A DNA stretch of 50,909 bases, taken from positions 1-50,909 of the forward strand of contig CADCUJ010000014.1 of the NCBI GenBank assembly GCA_902805855.1, written 5' to 3'. Under the pieces are notes generated by a model. The model was not told where the DNA came from and did not search any database. It was given only the letters and a program-made list of their open reading frames with translations. The DNA is from an uncultured Nocardioidaceae bacterium (GTDB lineage: Bacteria; Actinomycetota; Actinomycetes; Propionibacteriales; Nocardioidaceae). Shown one piece after another: positions 28,570 to 38,309 of the stretch. A program made the translations under genes and the position numbers. How positions within the stretch are numbered: position 1 is the stretch's first letter; each line of letters begins with the position of its first letter.

Positions 28570-30627
28570 TTGACTGACACCACCGAGGCAGCTGTCCCCG
28601 ACACGTCACCGGGCAGCGAGCCCGAGACCGGTTTCCGGGTCGTCCAACGCACGATCATGCGGCCCGACCAGGAGCTCGACATCCGACCGCTGTACGTCGC
28701 GGGCGTGTCCGGGTTCGGCGCCTCGACCGCCTCCGCCGGTCCCGCCGGCTCCACCGACTCCACCTTCGGCGACAACCACCACGGCGCTCAGGAGGGCGAG
28801 GACTCGGTCGAGTCGATGGGCGGCTTCGGAAAGGTCGGGGACCAAGGCGCCCACGTCTATCCCGAGCGTCGGCTGACCTTCGGCACCTACTTCAACGCCT
28901 TCCCCGCCAGCTACTGGCGCCGGTGGACCTCGTTCGGCTCCGTCCGGCTCCAGGTCTCGGTCCGTGGGCAGGGCACGATCAGCGTCTACCGGTCGACCTC
29001 CAAGGGTCACGTGCAGCGCGAGGAGTCCGAGCTCTTCGACACCGGCTCCGGCTCGGAGTCCCGTGGCCGGGAGGTGGAGACCATCTCCTTCGACCTGCCA
29101 CTCAAGCCCTTCATCGACGGCGGCTGGTACTGGTTCGACGTCGAGGCGGGCGGGCGCGACGCCGCCGTCGTCGAGGCCGTGTGGGGTTTCCAGACCGACC
29201 GGCTCTCCCAGAGCACCATCTCCATCGGGATCACCACCTACGACCGACCGGAGTTCTGCGTCGACCAGCTCCTCGCACTGTCCAAGGAGCCCGCGGTGCT
29301 GGACCTGCTCGACGTGATCTACGTCGTGGACCAGGGCACGCAGAAGGTGACCGACCACGAGCTGTACCCGGAGGCGGCTCGAGCGCTCGGGGCGAAGCTC
29401 CGTGTCATCGAGCAGGGAAACCTCGGCGGGTCCGGTGGGTTCTCCCGCGCGATGAGCGAGACCGTCGCGAAGGGGGACGCCGACTACGTGCTGCTCCTGG
29501 ACGACGACGTGGTCTGCGAGCCCGAGGGGATCCTGCGCGCAGTGGCGTTCGCCGACCTCGCCAAGAAACCGACGATGGTCGGCGGACAGATGTTCAGCCT
29601 CTACGACCGTTCGGTGATGCACGCCTACGGCGAGACGGTCGACAAGTACCGCTGGTTCTGGGGCGCGGCGCCGCACACCTTTCATGGTCACAACTTCGCG
29701 AACAAGTCGCTGCGCTCCACCGAGTGGCTGCACCGGCGTATCGACGTCGACTACAACGGCTGGTGGATGTGCCTGATCCCGACCAAGGTGATCCGCGAGA
29801 TCGGCCTGTCGCTGCCGATGTTCATCAAGTGGGACGACGCTGAGTTCGGTCTTCGGGCCGGCGAGGCCGGCTACCCCACGGTGACGATGCCCGGCGTCGC
29901 GGTCTGGCACGTACCGTGGCACGAGAAGGACGACACGATCGACTGGCAGGCCTACTTCCACCGCCGCAACCGGTTGATCGCGGCGCTGCTGCACTCGCCC
30001 TACGAACACAGCGGGCGACTGATCCGCGAGAGCTTCGAGACCCAGGTCCGGCATCTGCTCTCGATGCAGTACAGCCCGGCCGAGATGGGCCTGATGGCGA
30101 TCGAGGACATCCTGGACGGGCCCGAGCGCATGCACCGCGACGTGCTCGAGCGGCTGCCCGAGCTCCGGGCGCTGCGCAAGAGGTACGACGACTCCCGCCC
30201 GCAGCCCGAGCTGGACGCCTACCCACCGCCCCGCCGGAAGAAGCCGCCGCGCAAGGGCAGGGACGTCGCGGCGCCCACCAGCCCGGCCGGCAAGCTCAAG
30301 ACGGTGGCCAGCGGTGCCGCCCGCCAGCTGCTGCCGATCAGGGACTTCGCCCGGAGGTACCCCGAGGCCGGGGTTCCGCACCAGGACCTGAAGTGGTGGA
30401 AGCTGATGCAGCTCGACTCCGCGCTGGTCTCCTCCGCGGACAACACCTCGGCGGCCTGGTACAAGCGGGACCCCGAGCTGTTCCGGGATTTGCTGCGGCG
30501 CTCGATCGTGATCCATGCGCGACTGATGAGGCAGTGGCCTCAGCTGGCCCAGCAGTACAAGCAGGCGCTGCCCGACCTGGTCTCTCCGAAGCTGTGGGAA
30601 GACACCTTCGAGCAGTCCAAGAAGTAG
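28570..30627 (+). CDS. GlfT2-like galactofuranosyltransferase (GT2 family)
   Basis: 685 aa. An N-terminal beta-rich domain (about 60-215) is followed by a GT-A domain starting ISIGITTYDRPEFCVDQL, with the metal-binding DDD at D311-D313, W421-D422-D423-A-E425 with the likely catalytic base, H447 (WHVPWHEK), and a helical C-terminal domain. This layout matches mycobacterial GlfT2, which polymerises UDP-galactofuranose. The acceptor here may be a galactan other than mycolyl-arabinogalactan. The start codon is TTG 28570 (cttcgagggaatctct before it). Lysine/arginine-rich residues about 555-565 look like a linker. Confidence 0.85.
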   Translation: MTDTTEAAVPDTSPGSEPETGFRVVQRTIMRPDQELDIRPLYVAGVSGFGASTASAGPAGSTDSTFGDNHHGAQEGEDSVESMGGFGKVGDQGAHVYPERRLTFGTYFNAFPASYWRRWTSFGSVRLQVSVRGQGTISVYRSTSKGHVQREESELFDTGSGSESRGREVETISFDLPLKPFIDGGWYWFDVEAGGRDAAVVEAVWGFQTDRLSQSTISIGITTYDRPEFCVDQLLALSKEPAVLDLLDVIYVVDQGTQKVTDHELYPEAARALGAKLRVIEQGNLGGSGGFSRAMSETVAKGDADYVLLLDDDVVCEPEGILRAVAFADLAKKPTMVGGQMFSLYDRSVMHAYGETVDKYRWFWGAAPHTFHGHNFANKSLRSTEWLHRRIDVDYNGWWMCLIPTKVIREIGLSLPMFIKWDDAEFGLRAGEAGYPTVTMPGVAVWHVPWHEKDDTIDWQAYFHRRNRLIAALLHSPYEHSGRLIRESFETQVRHLLSMQYSPAEMGLMAIEDILDGPERMHRDVLERLPELRALRKRYDDSRPQPELDAYPPPRRKKPPRKGRDVAAPTSPAGKLKTVASGAARQLLPIRDFARRYPEAGVPHQDLKWWKLMQLDSALVSSADNTSAAWYKRDPELFRDLLRRSIVIHARLMRQWPQLAQQYKQALPDLVSPKLWEDTFEQSKK

Positions 30628-30652
30628 CCTGACCGCGCAGCCGGGCGGTCCG

Positions 30653-32125
30653 ATGTCGCTACCTGGTCTCCGTGAGGCCCTGCGCGCCGCCGGCTACACC
30701 GTCGACGGCGTGACGGACCTGCTCGGGCAACCGGCGCACCGCGCACTGTCGCGCAACGAGACCGGTCCGGGACTGCGGGCAACCGGCGGCGGCTCACCAC
30801 TGGAGACGCTGACCAGGCTGTGGCCGTTGCAGGCAACAGTCTCCGAGGACCACGCCCAGCGAGCCCTTCCTGGGCTGGTCGGCTCGCTGTGTGCTGCCGG
30901 AGTCCTCGACCGGTCTGGCGACCAGGTCACCGCCCGGGTCGACGTGCGGCCCTACGCCGAGGAGGATCGCGACTGGTGGGTGGTCAGCGACCTCGCCCCC
31001 GGCCTCGACGGCACGCACGAGCCGGTCTCCCCCGACCATGTGCTGGGCGTCAGCTCGGCGAGCACGTCACTGGCGCAGCTGACTGTCCGGGAGCCGGTCG
31101 GGCGGGCCCTCGACCTGGGCACCGGCTGCGGCGTACAGGCCCTGCACCTTGGTCGGCACAGCGCACAGGTGGTGGCCACCGACGTCAACCGGCGCGCCCT
31201 GCGCATGGCCGAGATGACCGCGGCGCTCGACGACGTCGACGTCGAGGTTCGCAGGGGCAGCTTGTTCGAGCCGGTGGCGGAGGAGAAGTTCGACCTCGTG
31301 GTGAGCAACCCGCCGTTCGTGGTCTCGCCGGCGACCGGTCGCCTGCTCGCCTACCGCGACTCCGGCTTGCCAGGTGACGAGGTCGTGCGGCGGCTGGTGC
31401 AGCGGGCGCCGCGACACCTTCGCGCAGGCGGCTGGTGCCAGCTGCTCGCGAACTGGGTTCACCTAAGTGCACAGCCTTGGCAGGACCGGGTAGCCGGCTG
31501 GCTCGTCGGCTCGGGATGTGACGCCTGGGTGGTCCAGCGCGAGGTGCTGGACCCGGCGGAGTACGTCGAGCTCTGGCTCAGGGACGCCGGTCTGCACGGG
31601 TCGCCGCGGTACGCCGATCGGTACCACACGTGGCTGTCCTGGTTCGAGGAACAGCAGGTGAGCGGTGTCGGGTTCGGCTGGGTCAGCCTGAGGCGCCACC
31701 AGGACGGCGGGCACCGGGACCCGGTCGTCCGTGTCGAGGACTGGCCCTACGAGATCGAGCAGCCGCTGTGGGCTGAGGTGGCCGGCTGGAGCCGCCGGGT
31801 CGACTTCGACAGCTCCGTCGGGAACACCGAGCTGCTGGCCAGCCGGCTCGTCGTCCGCTCCGACGTACGTCAGGAGACCGTCGGCGCCCCGGGCGCGGAG
31901 GACCCCGAGCTGATCGTGCTCAGGCAGTCCCACGGGATGCGGCGCGCCCGTGAGGTGGACACGGTCACCGCGGGATTGGTCGGCGCCTGCGACGGTGACC
32001 TGAGGGTCGGACAGGTACTCGACGCGTTGGCGCGCCTGCTCGACCGCGAGGCCGGTGAGCTTCGTGGCGGCTATCTGGCGGTGGTCCGCGACCTGGTCGC
32101 GGACGGCTTCCTGGAGCCCGCCTAG
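30653..32125 (+). CDS. HemK/RsmC-like SAM-dependent methyltransferase
   Basis: 490 aa. An N-terminal helical domain (1-130) precedes a Rossmann methyltransferase with motif I ALDLGTGCGVQALHLG and the N6/N5-methylase motif LVVSNPPFVVSP. A C-terminal extension of about 200 residues follows. The NPPF motif predicts methylation of a planar amino group in a nucleic acid or glutamine; the target is unknown. ATG 30653 is 25 bp after the glycosyltransferase gene. A methyltransferase gene also sits just before topA in Streptomyces, as I recall. Confidence 0.85.
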   Translation: MSLPGLREALRAAGYTVDGVTDLLGQPAHRALSRNETGPGLRATGGGSPLETLTRLWPLQATVSEDHAQRALPGLVGSLCAAGVLDRSGDQVTARVDVRPYAEEDRDWWVVSDLAPGLDGTHEPVSPDHVLGVSSASTSLAQLTVREPVGRALDLGTGCGVQALHLGRHSAQVVATDVNRRALRMAEMTAALDDVDVEVRRGSLFEPVAEEKFDLVVSNPPFVVSPATGRLLAYRDSGLPGDEVVRRLVQRAPRHLRAGGWCQLLANWVHLSAQPWQDRVAGWLVGSGCDAWVVQREVLDPAEYVELWLRDAGLHGSPRYADRYHTWLSWFEEQQVSGVGFGWVSLRRHQDGGHRDPVVRVEDWPYEIEQPLWAEVAGWSRRVDFDSSVGNTELLASRLVVRSDVRQETVGAPGAEDPELIVLRQSHGMRRAREVDTVTAGLVGACDGDLRVGQVLDALARLLDREAGELRGGYLAVVRDLVADGFLEPA

Positions 32126-32207
32126 CAAAGATCGGTTGACGCGAGGCGCTACCGTGTCACCGCCGGTCAACGAGTCCGGCCCGAGGGGTCCTAGGAGCAC
32201 GCGAGCT

Positions 32208-34964
32208 TTGGCAACCAAGCGCACCACCACGCCGAGCGGCGACGGTCACAAGCTCGTGATCGTCGAGTCGCCGGCCAAGGCGCGCACCATTGCGGGATAC
32301 CTCGGCAATGGCTACGTCGTCGAGTCCTCGGTGGGCCACATTCGCGACCTTCCGCAGAGCGCAGCCGACATCCCGGCCAAGATCAAGGGGGAGAAGTGGG
32401 CCCGGCTAGGGGTGGACATCGAGAACCAGTTCACCCCCTACTACGTCGTGGCCAAGGACAAGAAGCCGCAGATCACCAAGCTCAAGAGCCTCCTCAAGGA
32501 CGCCTCCGAGCTGTTCCTCGCCACCGACGAGGACCGTGAGGGCGAGGCCATCGCCTGGCACCTGCTCGACGAGCTGAAGCCGAAGGTGCCGGTGAAGCGG
32601 ATGGTCTTCCACGAGATCACCCCGCAGGCCATCGCCGCGGCGGTCGAGAACCCGCGCGACATCGACGACAACCTGGTGGAGGCCCAGGAGGCGCGGCGGA
32701 TCCTGGATCGGCTCTACGGCTACGAGGTCTCCCCGGTGCTGTGGAAGAAGGTGATGTCCGGGCTGTCGGCCGGACGGGTCCAGTCGGTCGCGACCAGGCT
32801 CGTGGTGGCTCGGGAGCGGGAGCGGATGGCCTTCCGGGCGGCGACGTACTGGGACATCGAGGGCACCTTCGACGCCGGCGCCGAGCACCGGGACAGGATG
32901 TTCCCGGCCAAGCTGCACTCGGTCGACGGCTCCCGGGTGGCCCGTGGCGGCGACTTCGACGCGCAGGGCCGGCTCAGGGCAGGCGCGGCCACGAAGGTCG
33001 TCCACCTGGACCGCCAGCGAGCCGAGGCGCTGACCACCTCGCTGCGGGACACACCGTTCGCCATCCGATCCGTGGAGGCCAAGCCCTACCGGCGCTCGCC
33101 GTACGCCCCGTTCCGGACGACGACGATGCAGCAGGAGTCCTCGCGCAAGCTCGGGTTCGGCGCCTCGCGCACGATGTCGGTCGCCCAGCGGCTCTACGAG
33201 AACGGCCTGATCACCTACATGCGCACCGACTCGGTGACCTTGTCCAGCGCCGCCGTCGGATCGGCCCGCGAGCAGGTCCGTGAGCTGTACGGCGCCGAGT
33301 ACCTCCCGGAGAAGCCGCGCACCTACCAGTCGAAGGTGAAGAACGCACAGGAGGCGCACGAGGCCATCCGGCCGGCCGGCGACAACTTCCGGACCCCGGC
33401 GCAGACCGGTCTGAGCGGAGACGAGTTCCGCCTCTACGAGCTGATCTGGATGCGCACCGTCGCGTCCCAGATGAAGGACGCGGAGGGCCGCAGCGTCACC
33501 GTGCGGCTGGGTGGGCCCGCTGAGACCGGTGAGGACTGCGTGTTCTCCGCTTCGGGCCGGGTGATCACCTTCCACGGTTTCCTCCGGGCCTACGTCGAGG
33601 GTCGCGACGACGAGGGCGACCCGGACTCGGCCGGACCCGACGACCGGGAGACCCGGCTGCCTGCGGTCGTGGAGGGTGATGCGGTCACCGCGGCGTCGGT
33701 GACACCGTCCGGGCACGAGACGAAGCCCCCCGCGCGCTACACCGAGGCGAGCCTGATCCGTGAGCTGGAGGAGCGCGAGATCGGTCGCCCGTCGACGTAC
33801 GCCTCGATCATCGGCACCATCCTCAACCGCGGATACGTCTACAAGAAGGGCACGGCGCTGGTGCCCGCATGGCTCGCCTTCTCGGTGATCCGGCTTCTCG
33901 AGGAGCACTTCTCCCGGCTGGTTTCCTACGAGTTCACCGCCGGGATGGAGGACGTGCTCGACGAGATCGCGGCCGGCCGGCGCGACCTCGACGCCGAGCT
34001 GGCCGGCTTCTACTTCGGCGACGGTGACGTCGAGGGGCTGCAACGGCTGGTCACCGAGCTCGGGGAGATCGACGCCCGCGAGCTGGCGACGTTCCCGATC
34101 GGGGATGGGGTCGACCTGCGGGTCGGGAGGTACGGGCCGTACATCGAGGTCACCGCCGATGGCGACGACTCGGTGCGCGCGAACGTGCCCGAGGACCTGC
34201 CGCCGGACGAGCTCACCCTGGAGAAGGCCCGCGAGCTGCTGGCCAATCCCGCGGGGGCGGAACGGGAGCTGGGGACCAACCCGGGGACCGGCCTGAAGGT
34301 CGTTGCCAAGAACGGCCGGTACGGGCCGTATGTCACCGAAGTCCTCCCCGAGGACGCCCCGAAGTCGCGAAAGGCCCCTACCTCCTCGTTGTTCAAGTCG
34401 ATGTCCCTGGACACGATCACCCTCGAGGACGCGCTGCGGCTGCTGACGCTGCCTCGCGTGGTCGGCAGCGACCCCGAGTCCGGTGAGGAGATCCTGGCGC
34501 AGAACGGTCGCTACGGGCCGTACCTGAAGAAGGGCAGCGACTCCCGCTCGCTCGACGACGAGGCGCAGCTGCTCACCATCACCCTCGAAGAGGCGCTCGC
34601 GGTCTTCGCCCAGCCGAAGCGGCGCGGTCGCACCGGTGCCAGCGCCGGTCGTGAGCTCGGCGAGGATCCGAGCACCGGCGCCAAGGTGAGCGTGAGGAGT
34701 GGCCGGTTCGGCCCCTACGTCACCGACGGGGAGTACAACGCCACCCTGCGGCAGGGTGACGACGAGGCCACGGTCACCCTCGAGCGTGCCGCCGAGCTGC
34801 TCGCCGACAAGCGGGCCAAGGGGCCGCCGCCGAAGAAGCGCTCTGCCAAGAAGTCTGCCAAGAAGACCGTCAAGAAGGCGGCCAAGAAGTCGGCCAAGAA
34901 GCCGACGGCGAAGAAGGCTGCCGCAAAGCCGGCCACGAGGAAGCAGACGGCCGAGAGGTCCTAG
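32208..34964 (+). CDS. topA: DNA topoisomerase I (type IA)
   Basis: 918 aa. The Toprim domain starts LVIVESPAKARTIAGYLG and contains LATDEDREGEAIAWHL. The catalytic tyrosine is Y337 in GLITYMRTDSVTLS. The C-terminus has several Topo_C repeats, each with a GRYGPY-type motif, and ends in a long Lys/Ala-rich tail of KKSAKK-like repeats, as in other actinobacterial TopA. Zinc-finger cysteines are absent, which is normal for this clade. TTG 32208 follows AGGAG (32193-32197). The open frame upstream to 32055 overlaps the previous gene and is not used. Confidence 0.96.
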   Translation: MATKRTTTPSGDGHKLVIVESPAKARTIAGYLGNGYVVESSVGHIRDLPQSAADIPAKIKGEKWARLGVDIENQFTPYYVVAKDKKPQITKLKSLLKDASELFLATDEDREGEAIAWHLLDELKPKVPVKRMVFHEITPQAIAAAVENPRDIDDNLVEAQEARRILDRLYGYEVSPVLWKKVMSGLSAGRVQSVATRLVVARERERMAFRAATYWDIEGTFDAGAEHRDRMFPAKLHSVDGSRVARGGDFDAQGRLRAGAATKVVHLDRQRAEALTTSLRDTPFAIRSVEAKPYRRSPYAPFRTTTMQQESSRKLGFGASRTMSVAQRLYENGLITYMRTDSVTLSSAAVGSAREQVRELYGAEYLPEKPRTYQSKVKNAQEAHEAIRPAGDNFRTPAQTGLSGDEFRLYELIWMRTVASQMKDAEGRSVTVRLGGPAETGEDCVFSASGRVITFHGFLRAYVEGRDDEGDPDSAGPDDRETRLPAVVEGDAVTAASVTPSGHETKPPARYTEASLIRELEEREIGRPSTYASIIGTILNRGYVYKKGTALVPAWLAFSVIRLLEEHFSRLVSYEFTAGMEDVLDEIAAGRRDLDAELAGFYFGDGDVEGLQRLVTELGEIDARELATFPIGDGVDLRVGRYGPYIEVTADGDDSVRANVPEDLPPDELTLEKARELLANPAGAERELGTNPGTGLKVVAKNGRYGPYVTEVLPEDAPKSRKAPTSSLFKSMSLDTITLEDALRLLTLPRVVGSDPESGEEILAQNGRYGPYLKKGSDSRSLDDEAQLLTITLEEALAVFAQPKRRGRTGASAGRELGEDPSTGAKVSVRSGRFGPYVTDGEYNATLRQGDDEATVTLERAAELLADKRAKGPPPKKRSAKKSAKKTVKKAAKKSAKKPTAKKAAAKPATRKQTAERS

Positions 34965-35006
34965 TGCTCCCGTCCTCGGCGACCGGCCGGGGACGGTGGG
35001 CGAGGC

Positions 35007-35012
35007 TAGGGT
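35007..35012 (+). promoter_or_regulatory. -10 box (TAGGGT) of the leaderless MFS-tmk gene
   Basis: TAGGGT is followed by 7 nt and then GTG 35020, in the 55-bp gap after topA. Confidence 0.55.
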
Positions 35013-35019
35013 TGGCCCC

Positions 35020-37122
35020 GTGAGCGAACGGGTCTTCGGAGGGGCGTACGACGACACTCCCCACGCACCCGCGCACTCGCTGGCGGCGGTGCTCCGGATC
35101 CGTGACTTCCGGCGGCTGTGGGTGGGGCTCGGCCTGTCCAGCCTGGGGGACTGGATCGGCCTGCTGGCGCTGACCGCGATGGCCAGCGAGCTGGCCGGCC
35201 CGTCGTACGCGACCAAGAACTTCGCGATCGCCGGGGTGCTGTTCCTGCGCGTGCTGCCGGCCCTGGTGATGGGTCCGATCGCGGGCTACGTGGCGGACCG
35301 GCTCGACCGGCGCAGGACGCTGATCTGGGGTGACTACATCCGCGGGGCGCTGTTCCTGACGATCCCGCTCGTGGGCACCTTGTGGTGGATCTTCGTGGTC
35401 ACCATCGCGATCGAGGCGGTCAGCCTGGTCTGGCTGCCCGCCAAGGACGCGACGATCCCGAACCTCGTGCCGCGACACCGACTCGAGGCCGCGAACCAGG
35501 TGAGCCTGGCGACGACGTACGGCTCCGCTCTGCCTGCCGCGGCCATCTTCACCGGCCTCACCCTGGTCGAGAAGCTCTACGGCCAGCTCGCCGACTGGGT
35601 GTCCGGCAGCTCGATCGATCTGGCGCTCTACTTCAACGCCGCCTCGTTCGTGGTGTCCGGGCTGGTGATCGCCACGCTGACCAAGATCCCCCCGGGGCCA
35701 GCAGCCACCGGCGCCGACCACGAGGGCAGCGTGGTCAAGGTGGTGGTCGACGGCTGGAAGTACGTCGCCCGAACGCCGGTCGTGCGCGGACTGGTGATCG
35801 GCATCGTCGGTGCATTCTCTGCCGGCGGTGTGGTGATCGGCCTGGCCCGGACCTATGTCGGCGACCTCGGTGGCGGTGACCCGGGATACGGCGTCCTCTT
35901 CGGCACCGTGTTCCTTGGCCTGGGGCTGGGCATGTGGCGGGGCACCCGGCTGCTGCGCGGGCTCACCAGGCGCCGGCTCTTCGGGCTGTCGCTGACCGGG
36001 GCCGGTCTCCTGCTGCTGCCGATCGCCTTGGCGCAGCAGCTGGAGATCGTGACCGGGCTGGCACTGCTGCTCGGCTTCTTGTCGGGTGTCGCGTGGATCA
36101 CCGGCAACACGCTGCTCGGTCTCGAAGTGCCCGACGAGCTGCGCGGACGCACCTTCGCGTTCGTCGGCTCGATGATCCGGCTGGCGCTCGCGCTCGTGCT
36201 CGCCGCCGCGCCGCTGGTCGCCGGCTTGATCGGCACGCACGAGTTCGGGTCGCGCGGGGAGGACGCAGAGCCATGGCTGGTTTACAACGGGGCCGCGTTC
36301 ACCTTCCTCATCGCCGCGGTGCTGATGACCGTGGTCGGCGTGACCGCCTATCGTCAGATGGACGACCGCAAAGGAATCCCCCTGGTGAACGACCTCCGCA
36401 ACGCCTTCACCGGTGAAGTCGGCAGCTACCCACAGACCGGGGTGTTCGTCGCACTCGAAGGGGGCGAGGGCGCCGGCAAGTCCACGCAGGCGCAGCGGCT
36501 GGCCCGCTGGCTCGAGGACGAGGGGTACTCCACGCTGCTGACCCATGAGCCGGGTGCTACCGCGGTCGGCCAGCAGCTGCGGCGCATCGTGCTGGACCCG
36601 TCGACCGGGGACATCTCCGGACGCACCGAGGCGCTGCTCTACGCCGCCGACAAGGCCGAGCACGTCGAACGCGTGCTCGCCCCCGCGCTCGCGCGCGGCT
36701 CGGTCGTGGTCAGTGACCGCTACGTCGACTCGACCCTGGCCTACCAGGGCGCAGGGCGCGACCTCGCGGACGGCGAGCTGGAGAAGGTGGCCCGGTGGGC
36801 GACCGCCGACCTCCGTCCGCACCTGACCGTGCTGCTCGACCTCTCCCCTGAGGCCGGGCTGACCCGCTTCCAGGAGCGGGACCGCATCGAGGGCGAGTCG
36901 GCGCAGTTCCATGAACGTGTGCGGCAGGCATTCCTCCGGCTGGCGGCGGCCCAGCCCGAGCACTACCTGGTGGTCGATGCCCGCCGGTCCGCCGACGAGA
37001 TCGAGGCGCTGGTGCGTGAGAGGGTCTCGCCGCTCCTGGCCCAGGCCGTGCGCCGCCGGCGCGAGGAGCCGCACCCCGCCACCGGCCTGGTGGAGCAGCA
37101 GGACGGGACGCCCTCCGGATGA
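35020..37122 (+). CDS. tmk: Fusion of MFS-type membrane transporter and thymidylate kinase
   Basis: 700 aa in one uninterrupted frame. Residues about 25-455 form an MFS-like domain of 10-12 helices, with VADRLDRRRTLIWGDY as the loop 2-3 signature. Residues about 474-690 are a complete thymidylate kinase: P-loop EGGEGAGKSTQ (about 480-490), DRYVDSTLAYQG (D566) and the LID-like RDRIEGESAQFHERVR. The kinase makes dTDP from dTMP; the transporter half is uncharacterised. I recall the same fusion in Streptomyces (SCO3542). GTG 35020 is placed by the -10 box 7 nt upstream. The stop overlaps holB by 4 bp. Confidence 0.93.
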   Translation: MSERVFGGAYDDTPHAPAHSLAAVLRIRDFRRLWVGLGLSSLGDWIGLLALTAMASELAGPSYATKNFAIAGVLFLRVLPALVMGPIAGYVADRLDRRRTLIWGDYIRGALFLTIPLVGTLWWIFVVTIAIEAVSLVWLPAKDATIPNLVPRHRLEAANQVSLATTYGSALPAAAIFTGLTLVEKLYGQLADWVSGSSIDLALYFNAASFVVSGLVIATLTKIPPGPAATGADHEGSVVKVVVDGWKYVARTPVVRGLVIGIVGAFSAGGVVIGLARTYVGDLGGGDPGYGVLFGTVFLGLGLGMWRGTRLLRGLTRRRLFGLSLTGAGLLLLPIALAQQLEIVTGLALLLGFLSGVAWITGNTLLGLEVPDELRGRTFAFVGSMIRLALALVLAAAPLVAGLIGTHEFGSRGEDAEPWLVYNGAAFTFLIAAVLMTVVGVTAYRQMDDRKGIPLVNDLRNAFTGEVGSYPQTGVFVALEGGEGAGKSTQAQRLARWLEDEGYSTLLTHEPGATAVGQQLRRIVLDPSTGDISGRTEALLYAADKAEHVERVLAPALARGSVVVSDRYVDSTLAYQGAGRDLADGELEKVARWATADLRPHLTVLLDLSPEAGLTRFQERDRIEGESAQFHERVRQAFLRLAAAQPEHYLVVDARRSADEIEALVRERVSPLLAQAVRRRREEPHPATGLVEQQDGTPSG

Positions 37123-38291
37123 GCGCCCCACCCACCGCCCGGCTCGCCGACCCGGCCGCGCCGGTCTGGGCGAACCTGGTGGGCCAACGGTCGGTGGCGC
37201 AGACACTGGACCGGGCCGCCAGAGGCCACGGGATGAGCCACGCCTGGCTGTTCACCGGACCTCCCGGCTCCGGCCGGTCGAACGCAGCGATGGCCTTCGC
37301 GGCGGCGCTGCTGTGCGAGCGTGCCGGGTGCGGCGAGTGCCAGGCCTGCTCGACAGCGCTGGCCGGGACTCATTCCGACGTCAGCCTCACCCGCACCGAG
37401 ACGGCCCAGATCGCCACCGACGACATGCGCGAGCTGGTGCTCCGGTCCGCTCTGGCCCCGGTTGGTCACCGGTGGCAGGTGATGGTCATCGAGGACGCCG
37501 ACCGCCTGCACGAGCGGGCTGCCAACGCCTTGCTCAAGGCCATCGAGGAGCCGACCCGGCGCACGGTGTGGCTGCTGTGCGCCCCCACGGTGGAGGACGT
37601 GCTGCCCACGATCGGCTCCCGCTGCCGCAAGGTCGTCCTCAGCACCCCGACCGAGTCGGAGGTGGCCAGGCACCTGGTTGCCAGCGCGGGAGTGGCCGAG
37701 GGCGTCGCCTGGTTCGCCGCGCGGGCAAGCCAAGGACACATCGGCCGGGCCCGCGCGTTGGCCTGCGACGAAGGCACCAGGGGGCGAAGGCGCGAGGTCG
37801 TCAGCATCCCCAAGGGCCTCACCTCGCTGGGGGCCTGCATGAACGCCGCCGCGAACCTGGTCGACATCGCCAAGACCGAGACCGAGGCGGTCGTCGAGGC
37901 CAGTGACACCCGCGAGAAGGCCGACATCGAGGCCACCTACGGCTCCGACGCGAAGTCGCGTCGGTCGCGCACCTACCAGGCGGCCCTGCGCGACCTCGCC
38001 CACAGCCAGAAGCAGCGCGCTCGACGCCGTACCCTCGACGTCATCGACCGCTGCCTGGGCGACATCCTCACGATCTACCGTGACGCGATCACCCTGCAGA
38101 CGGGCTCCCGGGTGGCGTTGGTCAACGAGGAGATGCGCGCTGACGTCGAGGAGCTCGCCCGCCGCTCGACCCCCGAGCAGAACCTGCGCCGGATCGACGC
38201 TGTCTTCACCGCCAGGGAGCAGATGGTCGAGCACACCGTGCCGCCGCTGCTGGCGCTGGAGTCGATGATGGTGGCCTTGCGGCTGCCCTGA
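37119..38291 (+). CDS. holB: DNA polymerase III subunit delta' (clamp loader)
   Basis: 390 aa. AAA+ clamp-loader subunit. The P-loop reads GPPGSGRS, with Arg replacing the Walker lysine, which fits the non-hydrolysing delta' subunit. A zinc module has C66/C71/C74/C77 (CERAGCGECQAC), and ANALLKAIEEPTRR and the SRC motif (TIGSRCRK) follow. The C-terminal domain is helical. ATG 37119 overlaps the tmk stop (ATGA), giving translational coupling between dTDP synthesis and replication genes. Confidence 0.94.
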   Translation: MSAPPTARLADPAAPVWANLVGQRSVAQTLDRAARGHGMSHAWLFTGPPGSGRSNAAMAFAAALLCERAGCGECQACSTALAGTHSDVSLTRTETAQIATDDMRELVLRSALAPVGHRWQVMVIEDADRLHERAANALLKAIEEPTRRTVWLLCAPTVEDVLPTIGSRCRKVVLSTPTESEVARHLVASAGVAEGVAWFAARASQGHIGRARALACDEGTRGRRREVVSIPKGLTSLGACMNAAANLVDIAKTETEAVVEASDTREKADIEATYGSDAKSRRSRTYQAALRDLAHSQKQRARRRTLDVIDRCLGDILTIYRDAITLQTGSRVALVNEEMRADVEELARRSTPEQNLRRIDAVFTAREQMVEHTVPPLLALESMMVALRLP

Positions 38292-38297
38292 CCCGCC

Positions 38298-38303
38298 TAC
38301 AGT
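38298..38303 (+). promoter_or_regulatory. -10 box (TACAGT) of the secreted peptidase gene
   Basis: TACAGT is 6 nt before GTG 38310. It also supports 38310 over the overlapping GTG at 38304. Confidence 0.45.
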
Positions 38304-38309
38304 GTGCTG

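Noticed and set aside
32406-35216. 936-codon frame antisense to topA and other long antisense frames
   Set aside because: Long shadow frames are usual at 70% GC. Their translations are low-complexity, without domains, and lie opposite well-identified genes.
37119-38291. Loss of the Walker lysine in HolB as a novelty
   Set aside because: Delta' subunits commonly lack a functional ATP site, so Arg in the P-loop is expected.
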